Below, piece after piece: positions 55,032 to 63,979 of a stretch of 64,000 nucleotides of DNA; the stretch's first letter is position 1, and the number at the start of each line of letters is the position of its first letter. This DNA comes from Ferranicluibacter rubi (GTDB lineage Bacteria > Pseudomonadota > Alphaproteobacteria > Rhizobiales > Rhizobiaceae): NCBI RefSeq assembly GCF_011603255.1, contig NZ_JAANCM010000002.1:1-64000 (forward strand). The letters are read 5' to 3'. The notes under the pieces are model-generated. The model had not been told where the DNA came from. It did not search any database and saw nothing but the letters and a program-made list of their open reading frames with translations. The translations under genes and the position numbers were made by a program.

Positions 55032-56630
55032 ATGCTGACCGATCATTTTCGTCCCCAATCCTTCAACGGCATCGACGACATCGTCATCGTCGGCGGCGGG
55101 CTCGCCGGCCTGTTCTGCGCGTTGAAGCTCAGCCCCCGCCCGGTCACGGTACTGGCGGCCGCGCCCATCGGCCAAGGCGCATCCTCCGCCTGGGCGCAGG
55201 GCGGCATCGCGGCGGCGATGAGCCCCGGCGATTCGATCGATTCCCACGTCGCTGACACGCTGGCGGCCGGCGCCGGCATCGTGGATGAGAAGATGGCGCG
55301 CCGGATGGTGTCGGAAGGCCCGGCCCGTATCCACGATCTGCTCGCCTACGGCGTGCCGTTCGATCGCGATCTGGAAGGGCACCTGCTGCTCTCGCGCGAG
55401 GCCGCCCATTCCGAGCGCCGCATCGTGCGCGTGAAGGGCGACATGGCCGGGCGCGCCATCATGGAGGCGCTGATCGCCACGGTTCGCGCCACGCCGTCCA
55501 TCCGGGTGATGGAAGGCTATGTCGTCGAAGAGCTGATCCGCGAAGGCCGCTTCATCGCGGGCGTCGTCGCCCGGCCGGATGCCGGACAGTCGCGAAAGCG
55601 CATCTCGTTTCCGGCGCGCGCCGTCGTGCTTTGCTCGGGCGGCGTCGGCCACCTCTTTTCGGTCACCACCAATCCGCGCGAGGCGAGCGGGCAGGGCGTC
55701 GGTATGGCAGCGCGCGCCGGCGCCATCATCGCCGATCCCGAATTCGTCCAGTTCCACCCGACCGCCATCGATATCGGCCGCGACCCCGCGCCGCTTGCAA
55801 CCGAGGCCCTTCGCGGCGACGGCGCCCAGCTCATCAACGGGGATGGCCACCGCTTCATGCTCGACATCCACCCGGACGGCGAGCTTGCTCCCCGCGACAT
55901 CGTCTCGCGCGGCGTCTTCGCCGAGGTGACTGCCGGCCGCGGCGCCTTCCTCGATTGCCGCAAGGCGGTGGGCGACCATTTCCCGCAGGCCTTCCCCACC
56001 GTCTATGCTTCCTGCATGGCAGCGGGCATCGATCCGGTGACGCAGCCGATCCCGGTGGTGCCCGCCGTCCACTACCACATGGGCGGCATCCTCACCGACG
56101 CCGAGGGCCGCACCTCGATCGACGGCCTCTGGGCGGCCGGCGAGGTCACCTCGACCGGCGTCCATGGCGCGAACCGCCTCGCGTCCAACTCGCTGCTCGA
56201 AGCCGTCGTCTTCGCCGCCCGTATCGCCGAGAACATCCAGGGCATGCTGCCGGCACCGCGCCAGGGCAACTGGGCCGGCAATGCCGGGGAGAGCGACGAC
56301 CTCGTGACGGTCGAGGACAGCCCGCAATTGCGCGAACTCCGCCGCACCATGTCTGCCCATGCCGGCGTCATTCGCGACCGGGCGGGCCTGTTGACCGCCG
56401 CCCGCACCATCGCCGCGCTGGAGCGCGACACGCCGCGCCTGCGCTTTGCCAATATCGTCACGACCGCCAAGCTGATCGTCGCCGGTGCCCTGATCCGCGA
56501 GGAAAGCCGCGGCGGTCATTTCCGCTCCGACTTCCCCGAGCCCAGCGCGCAATGGCAGCACCGCACCTTCATGACGCTTGCCGAGGCCGATCGCATCGTC
56601 GCCGACGCCACGGAAACCGCGACGTCGTGA
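55032..56630 (+). CDS. nadB: L-aspartate oxidase
   Basis: FAD enzyme that turns aspartate into iminoaspartate for NadA. 532 residues: FAD-binding [17 protein letters not shown], the [12 protein letters not shown] motif, active-site regions [29 protein letters not shown] and HYHMGGI, and a C-terminal helical domain ending near [15 protein letters not shown]. It follows nadA by 30 bases in the same operon. Confidence 0.97.
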   Translation: MLTDHFRPQSFNGIDDIVIVGGGLAGLFCALKLSPRPVTVLAAAPIGQGASSAWAQGGIAAAMSPGDSIDSHVADTLAAGAGIVDEKMARRMVSEGPARIHDLLAYGVPFDRDLEGHLLLSREAAHSERRIVRVKGDMAGRAIMEALIATVRATPSIRVMEGYVVEELIREGRFIAGVVARPDAGQSRKRISFPARAVVLCSGGVGHLFSVTTNPREASGQGVGMAARAGAIIADPEFVQFHPTAIDIGRDPAPLATEALRGDGAQLINGDGHRFMLDIHPDGELAPRDIVSRGVFAEVTAGRGAFLDCRKAVGDHFPQAFPTVYASCMAAGIDPVTQPIPVVPAVHYHMGGILTDAEGRTSIDGLWAAGEVTSTGVHGANRLASNSLLEAVVFAARIAENIQGMLPAPRQGNWAGNAGESDDLVTVEDSPQLRELRRTMSAHAGVIRDRAGLLTAARTIAALERDTPRLRFANIVTTAKLIVAGALIREESRGGHFRSDFPEPSAQWQHRTFMTLAEADRIVADATETATS

Positions 56631-56659
56631 CCACGCCGAACCCTTTCGAGAGACCCCCG

Positions 56660-57568
56660 ATGACCGCTCTTCCACCCTACCTCCCCACGCTCATGGTCGA
56701 GGATATCGTTCGTGCCGCCCTCCTCGAAGATCTCGGCCGCGCCGGCGATATCACCACGGCCGCCACCATCGCCCCGCATCTCACGGCGACGGCGACGATG
56801 AACGTCCGTGAAGCCGGCGTCGTCGTCGGGCTCGATCTCGCCCGCGCCGCCTTCCGCCTCGTGGATCCGTCGCTCGCCTTCGAGGCTCTGGCGAACGATG
56901 GCGATCGTGTCGCCGCCGGCACCGCCATCGCCCGCATCTCAGGCCCGGCGCGCGGTCTCCTCTCGGCGGAGCGGGTGGCGCTGAACTTCCTCATGCATCT
57001 GAGCGGCGTCGCCACCACCACCGCCCGCTATGCCGACGCCATCGCCCACACGACGGCCAAGGTCTGCTGCACGCGCAAGACGCTGCCGGGCCTTCGCACG
57101 GTTGAGAAATACGCCGTCCGGCTCGGCGGCGGGTCCAATCACCGCTATGGTCTCGATGATGCGATCCTGATCAAGGACAATCATATCGCGGTGTCCGGCG
57201 GCGTCGCCCCCGCCATCCGCGCCGCCCAGGCCTATGCCGGCCATCTGGTCAGGGTGGAGGTCGAGGTCGACGGGCTGGAGCAGATGGGGCAAGCGCTGTC
57301 GGCCACGCCCGATGCCATCCTCCTCGACAATATGGGACCCGATCTCCTGCGCGAGGCCGTGGCGCTGAATGCGACGCATTGGCAACTCTCTGCCGATGTC
57401 TACGCGACCGACCGTCGGCGCACGCGCCTCGAAGCGTCTGGAAACGTCGATCTCACCACCATCGCCGCCATTGCCGAGACGGGCGTGGACTATATCTCCA
57501 CGTCGAAGATCACCATGGCGGCGCCGACGCTCGACATCGGTCTCGACATCGGGATCGGCAACCCCTGA
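56660..57568 (+). CDS. nadC: Nicotinate-nucleotide pyrophosphorylase (carboxylating)
   Basis: Uses quinolinate and phosphoribosyl pyrophosphate to make nicotinate mononucleotide. 302 residues with TRKTLPGLRTVEKYAVRLGGGSNHR-type signature read across 120-145, IKDNHI, VEVEVDGLEQ and LLDNMGP. Start ATG at 56660, 29 bases after the nadB stop. A hairpin (57571-57604) follows directly. Third gene of nadABC. Confidence 0.96.
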   Translation: MTALPPYLPTLMVEDIVRAALLEDLGRAGDITTAATIAPHLTATATMNVREAGVVVGLDLARAAFRLVDPSLAFEALANDGDRVAAGTAIARISGPARGLLSAERVALNFLMHLSGVATTTARYADAIAHTTAKVCCTRKTLPGLRTVEKYAVRLGGGSNHRYGLDDAILIKDNHIAVSGGVAPAIRAAQAYAGHLVRVEVEVDGLEQMGQALSATPDAILLDNMGPDLLREAVALNATHWQLSADVYATDRRRTRLEASGNVDLTTIAAIAETGVDYISTSKITMAAPTLDIGLDIGIGNP

Positions 57569-57570
57569 CG

Positions 57571-57604
57571 GTGCAAACCCTGTCGGATACGACACAGGTT
57601 TGCG
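57571..57604 (+). terminator. Hairpin after nadC
   Basis: GTGCAAACC(C)TGT at 57571-57583 pairs with ACAGGTTTGCGC at 57593-57604 with one bulged C. It lies three bases after the nadC stop and 28 bases before the next start. No T-run, so termination is uncertain. Confidence 0.45.
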
Positions 57605-57631
57605 CAGGATAAATGACAACGGAGACGGCAT

Positions 57632-58360
57632 TTGAGCGATATCTGGATGTTCATCCTCATCGGCTTTTTCGCGCAACTGGTCGATGGCGCGCTCGGCATG
57701 GCCTTCGGTGTCCTCTGTACCACCGCTCTGCTCGCCTTCGGCATGCCGCCGGCGGTGGCAAGCGCCATGACGCACATCACGGAGGTCTTCACCACGGCAG
57801 CCTCCGGCGCGTCCCATGTCTGGCAGCGCAATGTCGACTGGAAGCTCGTGATGCGGCTTGCACCGGCCGGCATGATCGGCGGTGTTCTCGGCGCCTATGT
57901 CCTGTCCAACATCGACGGCAAGGTCATCGAGCCCTTCATCTCCGTCTATCTCATCCTCATCGGCATCTATATCCTCATCAAGGCGTTCCGGCCGATGTTC
58001 CAGCGTGACGTGCACGACTGGACGGTCCCGCTGGTCGGTTTTGCAGGCGGTGGTCTCGATGCGGCCGGCGGTGGCGGCTGGGGGCCGATCGTCACGACCT
58101 CGCTCATCGGCCGTGGGCACGACCCGAAGAAGGTCATCGGCTCCACCAGCCTCACCGAATTCGCCGTAACGCTGACGATCTCCGCCACCTTCATCATCAC
58201 GCTCGGCTGGTCGCAGCTCGACGCGGCGGTCGGCCTCATCATCGGCGGCGTCCTCGCGGCGCCCATCGGCGCCTACATCGTCAAGCATCTGCCGGTCCGT
58301 CCGCTGATGGTTGCGGTCTCCCTCATCATCATCGCCACGTCCGTCGTCCGCTTCTTTTGA
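57632..58360 (+). CDS. TauE/SafE-family membrane permease
   Basis: A 242-residue membrane protein with about eight hydrophobic segments. The duplicated family motif appears as LIGFFAQLVDGALGMAFGV near the start and LVGFAGGGLDAAGGGGWGPI in the second half. Members export or import sulphonates, sulphite and similar organic anions; the substrate here is unknown. Start is TTG at 57632 with GGAG seven bases upstream. It follows nadC by 63 bases and may be cotranscribed. Confidence 0.88.
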   Translation: MSDIWMFILIGFFAQLVDGALGMAFGVLCTTALLAFGMPPAVASAMTHITEVFTTAASGASHVWQRNVDWKLVMRLAPAGMIGGVLGAYVLSNIDGKVIEPFISVYLILIGIYILIKAFRPMFQRDVHDWTVPLVGFAGGGLDAAGGGGWGPIVTTSLIGRGHDPKKVIGSTSLTEFAVTLTISATFIITLGWSQLDAAVGLIIGGVLAAPIGAYIVKHLPVRPLMVAVSLIIIATSVVRFF

Positions 58361-58508
58361 CCTCCAGCACGTTCCGTCTGCCGTCACGCGCTTGTGCGGG
58401 AACCTCGCGCAGCCCGAAACGTTGGGTTCGTGCCATTCTCCAAATACGTCATGAATGCAACCCGGAGTCTTGGAAGCCCAAGGCCGGGAACACCAGGGAA
58501 GGACCACC

Positions 58509-59036
58509 ATGACCTCCACGCTTATCACGCTCGCTGCAGCCACCCTTACAGCCACTGTCGCCGCAGCCGTGCCCGCTGCCGCGCAAATGCAGTCCCAGAC
58601 CGCCAGCGCGAGCTTCGTCGGCAAGGACGATAAGGAGACCGGACGCGCACTCCTGACTGCCGGAAAACACGGTGTGCTCATGGAAGTCGAAGTGACGGGC
58701 CTGCCCGCCGGCACGTGGGTCGCCTTCCACGTCCATGAGACGGGAAAATGCGATCCGGCGCATGCTCACGCCTCGGCCGGCGCGCACTTCAATCCCGACA
58801 AGACGGAACACGGCTTCCTCGCCGCCAACGGCCCACATGCCGGGGATATGCCGAACCAGTATGTCAGCGCCGACGGCACGCTCCGCGCCCAGGTCTTCAA
58901 CAGCATGGTCACGCTCGACGACAAGACCAACGGCATCCGTGGGCGTGCACTGATGATCCACGCCAAGCCCGACGACAACCGCAGCCAGCCCTCAGGCGAC
59001 GCGGGCGATCGTCTCGCCTGCGCCGTTATCAAGTAA
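58509..59036 (+). CDS. sodC: Periplasmic Cu/Zn superoxide dismutase
   Basis: Turns superoxide into peroxide and oxygen in the periplasm. A Sec signal peptide (to about residue 25, AAAVPAAAQ) precedes a mature part with the copper/zinc ligands: FHVHETGKC, HASAGAHFNP, EHGFLAANGPHAGDMPN, and RALMIHAKPDD. The disulphide partner is in GDRLACAVI. 175 residues, normal. ATG at 58509 starts the signal peptide properly; an in-frame codon at 58455 adds residues before it. Confidence 0.95.
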   Translation: MTSTLITLAAATLTATVAAAVPAAAQMQSQTASASFVGKDDKETGRALLTAGKHGVLMEVEVTGLPAGTWVAFHVHETGKCDPAHAHASAGAHFNPDKTEHGFLAANGPHAGDMPNQYVSADGTLRAQVFNSMVTLDDKTNGIRGRALMIHAKPDDNRSQPSGDAGDRLACAVIK

Positions 59037-59053
59037 ATCGGCCGAGCTTCGGA

Positions 59054-59908
59054 TTAGGGATCGAGAGGACTGGGGTCATCGCCCCGGTCTTCGTTTGTCT
59101 GGAGTTCGGCCTCCGGCTTCACGGCAAACTCGTCCTTCACCCGCTTCAGCATGCTGCGCGTCGTCGCCCACCAGTTCGGCGTGGAAACCCAGTAGCGCAA
59201 GGTCACCGTTGCGCCGTCGCCTGCAAGCTCGGAGATAAACACTGCCGGTGCAGGGTTCTTCAGCACGTTGTCGTTGCCACGGGCGATGTCCAGCAGCCGC
59301 TGCATCGCATCGTCGATGTCCTGATCCGCCCCGACGGAGATCGCCAGGTCGTGCTTGCGCGTCGGCAAGCGGCTGAAATTGCGCACCGGCGTGTTCCACA
59401 GCGTCGAATTGGGCGCCAGCCTGTAGACGCCGTCGGAATCCACCAGCTCCGTCGCGAAGATCCCGATCTCACGGATCGTGCCGGTGACGCTGGAGGTCTC
59501 GATGGATTCGCCCACCCGGAACGGCCGGAGAACGAGCAGCATGATGCCGGCCGCGATGTTCTGCAGCGTACCCTGCAGCGCGAGACCGATGGCGAGACCG
59601 GCGGCGCCGAGTGCGGCGATGATCGAGGCCGTCTGCACCCCGAACTGCCCCAGCACCGTCACGAAGACCAGCACCAGCAGGGCATAGCGGATGATGTTGG
59701 AGAAGAACCGGGCCAGCGTCTCGTCGATGCCATGCACGCGCTTCAGGCCGGCATAGGCCCAGTTGTGCAGCAGCCGAGCGATGAGCCAGCCGGCACAGAG
59801 CAGCACCAGTGCGCCCACGATCGAGAAGGAATATTGCACGGCCAAGGCGGACGCCTGGCTGAGCGCCGTACGGGTGGCAAGGATGACGTCTGGCTGTTGT
59901 GGTTCCAT
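59054..59908 (-). CDS. Small-conductance mechanosensitive channel (MscS family)
   Basis: A 284-residue inner-membrane channel that opens on hypo-osmotic shock. Three hydrophobic segments, with the third being the Gly/Ala-rich pore helix (AALGAAGLAIGLALQGTLQNIAAGI), then the beta domain (PFRVGESIETSSVTGTIREIGIFATELVDSDG, IPN-like APNSTLWNTPVRNFSR) and the C-terminal alpha/beta part. Convergent with sodC, 17 bases apart. Confidence 0.92.
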   Translation of the reverse strand: MEPQQPDVILATRTALSQASALAVQYSFSIVGALVLLCAGWLIARLLHNWAYAGLKRVHGIDETLARFFSNIIRYALLVLVFVTVLGQFGVQTASIIAALGAAGLAIGLALQGTLQNIAAGIMLLVLRPFRVGESIETSSVTGTIREIGIFATELVDSDGVYRLAPNSTLWNTPVRNFSRLPTRKHDLAISVGADQDIDDAMQRLLDIARGNDNVLKNPAPAVFISELAGDGATVTLRYWVSTPNWWATTRSMLKRVKDEFAVKPEAELQTNEDRGDDPSPLDP

Positions 59909-59988
59909 GAAAGGCCCTCTTCGTTTGAAGGAGGGGACATGGGGCGGAAGCCTTGAGGGTCAACCGGTTGGATCGACCTTCATACGCC

Positions 59989-60939
59989 TCAGCGATTGCC
60001 GAGCTTCAGGCCCGGTGCCGGTCGCTCGTCGAGGATCTGCCGGCGAAACCGGAAGAGCGCGGCCGGGCGTCCGCCCGTCGCGCTGGTCGTCATGCCGGTC
60101 GGCTCCACGAGCGATGCGCCCTCCACCAGCCGCCGAAAGTTCTGCTTGTGCAGATGCCGCCCGGAGATCGCCTCCACCGCGCTCTGCAAGTCCGTCAGCG
60201 TAAAGTCCGGCGGCATGAGTTCGAAGATGACCGGCCGGTATTTGATCTTCCCCCGCAGCCGTGCCACGGCGGTGGCGACGATCCGGCGATGGTCGTGGCG
60301 CATGGCCTGACCGACGGGTTCGGAATGCTGACCTGCCTCGGTGGCGTCGTGCCCCTGCGCGTCGCTGGCCGCCTCCGCCACCAGCCCCGCCTCGTAGAGC
60401 AGCTCGTAGCGCTCCAGCACGCGCTCCTCGTCGAAAGGAAAATCGTCTAGCCCGAAGGCGAGCCGGATGCGGCTGCGCCGGTTGGCAGGGTCCGCACGCT
60501 CCCAGGTGGCGAGCGCCGGCAGGATGACGCGATCGAGCACCGGGGGGCGCCCGTGCCGCCAGTCCTCCCAGGGCAGGTAGACATACCATTCCCGCCAGTC
60601 GGCTCCGGCCTGCGACAGGCGCAGTGTCGTCTCCGCATCGCTGCGGGTCAGCGCGAGATAGCCGACGGAGACCATGTGCAGGCGATCTTCGTTCGCCAGC
60701 CGCTGCCGGCCGCGGTCGCCGAAAGTGTAGAGCTGCTCGATATAGCCGAGATCGAGCGCCGTCTGTTCCTCGACGCGTGCGCGCAGGCTGGTCTCGAAGG
60801 TTCGGTGCATGGCGGGGTCGAAAGGGCCGAAGGGAAGGGCATCCCGCCCGCCATCGCCGCCCTCGCTGACGACGAGAATGCGTGGTGTCCGCTCGACCAT
60901 CGCGACGATGGCCGCGTTGAGCCCGATCTCGACGGTCAT
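59989..60939 (-). CDS. nadQ: NrtR/NadQ-type NAD-responsive transcription regulator (Nudix plus winged helix)
   Basis: A 316-residue protein in two parts. The N-terminal part is a degenerate Nudix domain: the Nudix box region (FETSLRARVEEQTALDLGY) keeps only part of the catalytic set, and the adjacent EQLYTFGDRGR is the hallmark of the NrtR family. The C-terminal part has the DNA-binding winged helix (PPDFTLTDLQSAVEAISGRHLHKQNFRR). These regulators repress NAD genes when NAD metabolites are scarce or abundant. The likely target is the palindrome before nadABC, 6 kb away. Start at 60939; ATG at 60966 would overlap the upstream gene. It is last in the operon ygfZ-HD-phosphatase-nadQ. Confidence 0.82.
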   Translation of the reverse strand: MTVEIGLNAAIVAMVERTPRILVVSEGGDGGRDALPFGPFDPAMHRTFETSLRARVEEQTALDLGYIEQLYTFGDRGRQRLANEDRLHMVSVGYLALTRSDAETTLRLSQAGADWREWYVYLPWEDWRHGRPPVLDRVILPALATWERADPANRRSRIRLAFGLDDFPFDEERVLERYELLYEAGLVAEAASDAQGHDATEAGQHSEPVGQAMRHDHRRIVATAVARLRGKIKYRPVIFELMPPDFTLTDLQSAVEAISGRHLHKQNFRRLVEGASLVEPTGMTTSATGGRPAALFRFRRQILDERPAPGLKLGNR

Positions 60940-60955
60940 GCCGCCCGGCATCGGC

Positions 60956-61519
60956 TCACCCGGCATCGGCAGGCACCACGATAGCAGACGGCACTACAGG
61001 TTCCGGAAAGGGATCGAACACGAACGGCGTGTTGCCATCGGCGTCCCTGCCGCGACCGATGCGTTTCATGGCGGTGATCAACCGGCCATTGCGACCGAGC
61101 ATGGCATCGCCGATGGCGATCAGCCGGGCATTGGGCGTGGCGAAGGGCGATGCGGCGCGCAGCCGGTCGGCCAGCGCGTCGTCGTCCTGGTCGGGTGCGA
61201 TGGCAAGCGCGGCGATGGCGGCGGCGGCGGGCGAGCGGGAAACGCCCATCCAGCAATGGACGAGCAGCGGCGTCTCGCGCTGCCAACCGCGCGCAAAGGC
61301 GACGATGCCGTCGACATGCTCTTCGGCGGGCGCGATCAGCTTTTCATTGCCGGTAAAGGTGATGTCGTTCAGCCCCAGCGTCAGGTGCCGTCCGGCGGCG
61401 ATCACGCCCGGCCGGTGAAACGTGTGCCCGACCGCCATCAGGCTCAGCATGTCGAGACAGCCGTGCCGGACGGCCATTTCGCCGATCCGAGCCAGCGGCG
61501 AGACGATGATGACGCTCAT
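60956..61519 (-). CDS. Protein-tyrosine-phosphatase-like protein
   Basis: A 187-residue protein with an intact phosphatase loop HCWMGVSRSPAA: Cys 89 and Arg 95 fit the C-x5-R signature. The preceding VDGIVAFARGW and following helices resemble dual-specificity-type phosphatases. Substrate unknown. Its ATG at 61519 overlaps the stop of the HD gene (ATGA), so these are coupled; its stop lies before the nadQ start. Confidence 0.84.
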   Translation of the reverse strand: MSVIIVSPLARIGEMAVRHGCLDMLSLMAVGHTFHRPGVIAAGRHLTLGLNDITFTGNEKLIAPAEEHVDGIVAFARGWQRETPLLVHCWMGVSRSPAAAAIAALAIAPDQDDDALADRLRAASPFATPNARLIAIGDAMLGRNGRLITAMKRIGRGRDADGNTPFVFDPFPEPVVPSAIVVPADAG

Positions 61520-62133
61520 GATTCCGCTCTTTCCGAAACGCGAATGCCCGCGCGCTCCGCTTCGATCGCCTCGAACCGCGCGATGAACAACCGCTGCGCC
61601 TCCAGCGCGGGCAGGGGCTCCATCGTCAACATCTCGCAGGTGATGCCGCGCGGTTGACCGAAGATACGGCGCGCTTCCTCCAGCGTGAAGCCGGCCAGCA
61701 CGGTCGCTTCGAAAAAAGCGGCGATCTGGTCGGCCTTCTTGATCCGCTCCTTCACCGCCTCGGGCGTTATCGGCGGCAGGCCGAACCGCAGGTGGATCGC
61801 GCCTTCCAGCCGCTTCTCGACCGCCTTGTAACCACCGCCGACGACGGCTTTGAACGGGGAGATCATGTCGCCGATCACATATTCCGGCGCATCGTGCAGC
61901 AGCGCCATCTGGCACTCCGATGCAGTTGCCTTGCCATTGCGGCGAAAGATCTCCTCGACAACGAGAGAGTGCTGGGCGACGGAAAAAGCATGCGGCCCGT
62001 CGGTCTGCCCGTTCCACCGCGCCACGCGCGCAAGCCCGTGCGCGATGTCGGAAAGCTCGACATCGAGCGGCGAGGGGTCGAGCAAATCCAGCCGCCGGCC
62101 GGAAAGCATGCGCTGCCAAGCCCGTGGCGACAT
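61516..62133 (-). CDS. HD-domain hydrolase (YfbR/5'-nucleotidase-like)
   Basis: A 205-residue HD enzyme: FSVAQHSLVVEEI (first His), ALLHDAPEYVIGDMISPFK (HD and following Glu, the COG1896 pattern) and IKKADQIAAFFEA (final Asp). Relatives such as YfbR dephosphorylate deoxynucleotides. TGATG overlap with ygfZ upstream and ATGA overlap with the phosphatase downstream show tight coupling. Confidence 0.87.
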   Translation of the reverse strand: MSPRAWQRMLSGRRLDLLDPSPLDVELSDIAHGLARVARWNGQTDGPHAFSVAQHSLVVEEIFRRNGKATASECQMALLHDAPEYVIGDMISPFKAVVGGGYKAVEKRLEGAIHLRFGLPPITPEAVKERIKKADQIAAFFEATVLAGFTLEEARRIFGQPRGITCEMLTMEPLPALEAQRLFIARFEAIEAERAGIRVSERAES

Positions 62134-62987
62134 CAGGCGCCAGCCTCGGACGTTTCGGTGTTGGGGGAGGGCACGGGAAAGGCGAGCCCGGTCCAGGCGG
62201 GCAACGCCAGCGCCACCTTGACGTCGCCCGCCAGGATGTCCGTCTGGCTTGCCAGCGCGTCGCCCGCCTTGTCGATCCGCACGATCGCAAGTCCCGAGCG
62301 CCCGGCCACGCTGCCGAGCGTGCCGATCGGCTTGCCGCCAGCCGTGATCGCCGTACCGGACGCCGGCAGGTCGGACATGCCCTCGACCGTCACGACCCGC
62401 CGCCGCGCCGTGCCGCGGTGCTGCATGCGGGAGACGACTTCCTGCCCGACATAGCAGCCCTTGCGGAACGACAGCCCGCCATTCCTGTCGAGAAGGATGT
62501 CGTGGGGAAAGGCATCCTGCAACGCATAGTCGGCGCCGGACACCGCAATGCCGCCCGCGATCCGCGCGTCATCCACACGTCCCTCGGTGTCCGCGATACC
62601 CTTGGTGCCATAGACCCGGTAGGCTGGAGCGCCCGACGTTGCAAAGCGCACGTCGAGCAGCGCGCCCTCGACCGCATCGAACGACACGGCGACATTGATC
62701 TCGGTGTCCAGAGCGAGCGTGATGGGCGCGCGGAGCTTGTAGAGCGTCAGCCGCTTCAGGAGGGCAGGCGCTTGCTCGGCGCCGGTCTCCAGCCGCAGGC
62801 CTGTTTCCGTCCGGCTCACCAGAAAATCGAACAGGATCTTGCCTTGTGGCGTCAGCAGCGCGCCGGGGCGCACCTCGTCCGCGGTCAGCTGGATGACATC
62901 GGTGGTGATCAGCGCCTGCAGAAATTCGACCGCCGTCTCTCCGGAAACGGTGACGAGGGCGCGATCGGGGACAGCGAAGAGAGACAT
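62133..62987 (-). CDS. ygfZ: Folate-binding YgfZ/GcvT-like protein
   Basis: A 284-residue relative of the glycine-cleavage T protein, which helps iron-sulphur cluster repair and uses tetrahydrofolate. The signature KGCYVGQEVVSR with the key cysteine is intact, and the N-terminal GcvT-like fold (ALVTVSGETAVEFLQALITTDV) is present. ATG at 62987 has AGGA six bases upstream. First gene of the four-gene minus-strand operon. Confidence 0.93.
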   Translation of the reverse strand: MSLFAVPDRALVTVSGETAVEFLQALITTDVIQLTADEVRPGALLTPQGKILFDFLVSRTETGLRLETGAEQAPALLKRLTLYKLRAPITLALDTEINVAVSFDAVEGALLDVRFATSGAPAYRVYGTKGIADTEGRVDDARIAGGIAVSGADYALQDAFPHDILLDRNGGLSFRKGCYVGQEVVSRMQHRGTARRRVVTVEGMSDLPASGTAITAGGKPIGTLGSVAGRSGLAIVRIDKAGDALASQTDILAGDVKVALALPAWTGLAFPVPSPNTETSEAGA

Positions 62988-63178
62988 GATCGATCCTGAA
63001 AGGGCTGACACGCCCGGCAAATGCAAAATGAGACGCGTCCCCGCTGCGAACGCTGATCTGCGCACTCTCACACAATCCTAGAAATTGGAATGGCAGGAGA
63101 TACACGACGGATCGCTAAAAGGTAGGCTCTCGCCCGGCGCCCTGCAAGCGTTTGCCGGTCCTCACACGCCATCCGGCG

Positions 63179-63979
63179 TCAGTCGCCGCCGATGAAGAAC
63201 TTCCATTGCCCATCGGGCGTGATGCCGATGCGATAGAAGTTGTAGCTGCCGAATTCCTGCATGGACGCGACGTCGCCGGCCGTGACGAGGCGCATCAGGT
63301 CCACCTTTTCCGGCGGCGTCAGGCTGTCGAGAGACTTGGCGGCGAAATAGGGCCAGACATACATTTCGTCCGGCGTCCCCTTGTCGATCACGGTAAAGCC
63401 GGTGGAGAGCACGTCGAGCATGATGGCGAGAATTTCGAGCCCGTCTGCATCGCCCGAAAGACCCTTCACGGCGGCGACGGGATCGGTTTCCTCCTCGCTG
63501 TCGCCGATGGCGGTTGCCGTCTCGCCCTTGCCGAGCAGCGGGCGCAGGCGCTCGATATCGCCGGAGGCGGCAGCCTCGACGATCAGCTCGCGCATCCGGG
63601 CGACGGGCTTCGGGATCTTCGAAATATCGGTCAGCACTTCGACGGGCCCGTCGTCCGCCTCTGCGGCCGGCGTCTTGCCTGGATGCTGCCCTGGCGTCTG
63701 ATCGTCGGTCTTGCCCTGCCGCGGCTGCGCCGTCGGCTTGTTCACCAGCGGGTCGGGCATGGGGATGGCACCGGGCGCGCTCGGAGAAACAGAGTCGTCC
63801 TTGCTTGGCTCGACGGGTGCATCCGGCTCTTCCGCTGCCGCATCACTCGGAATCGTGCGTAGCTGGCTCAGAGCGAAGGCCGGTGCTGCGGGCACGAGGC
63901 ATGTCGAGGCAAGAAGGGCGGTGAACGCAAGCGCACCAAGAAGAGCGGATGGAGTCCGGCTATTCGACGAACGTGTCAT
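63179..63979 (-). CDS. Exported protein of unknown function
   Basis: A 266-residue protein. A Sec signal peptide runs to about residue 37 (LLGALAFTALLASTCLVPAAPAFA). A Pro/Asp/Lys-rich disordered part (about 40-105) follows, then a conserved-looking helical domain starting near VEVLTDISKIPKPVARMRELIVEAAASGD and ending with YNFYRIGITPDGQWKFFIGGD. I do not recognise a family, though similar proteins occur in rhizobia by memory. It stands alone, about 190 bases from ygfZ. Confidence 0.75.
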   Translation of the reverse strand: MTRSSNSRTPSALLGALAFTALLASTCLVPAAPAFALSQLRTIPSDAAAEEPDAPVEPSKDDSVSPSAPGAIPMPDPLVNKPTAQPRQGKTDDQTPGQHPGKTPAAEADDGPVEVLTDISKIPKPVARMRELIVEAAASGDIERLRPLLGKGETATAIGDSEEETDPVAAVKGLSGDADGLEILAIMLDVLSTGFTVIDKGTPDEMYVWPYFAAKSLDSLTPPEKVDLMRLVTAGDVASMQEFGSYNFYRIGITPDGQWKFFIGGD

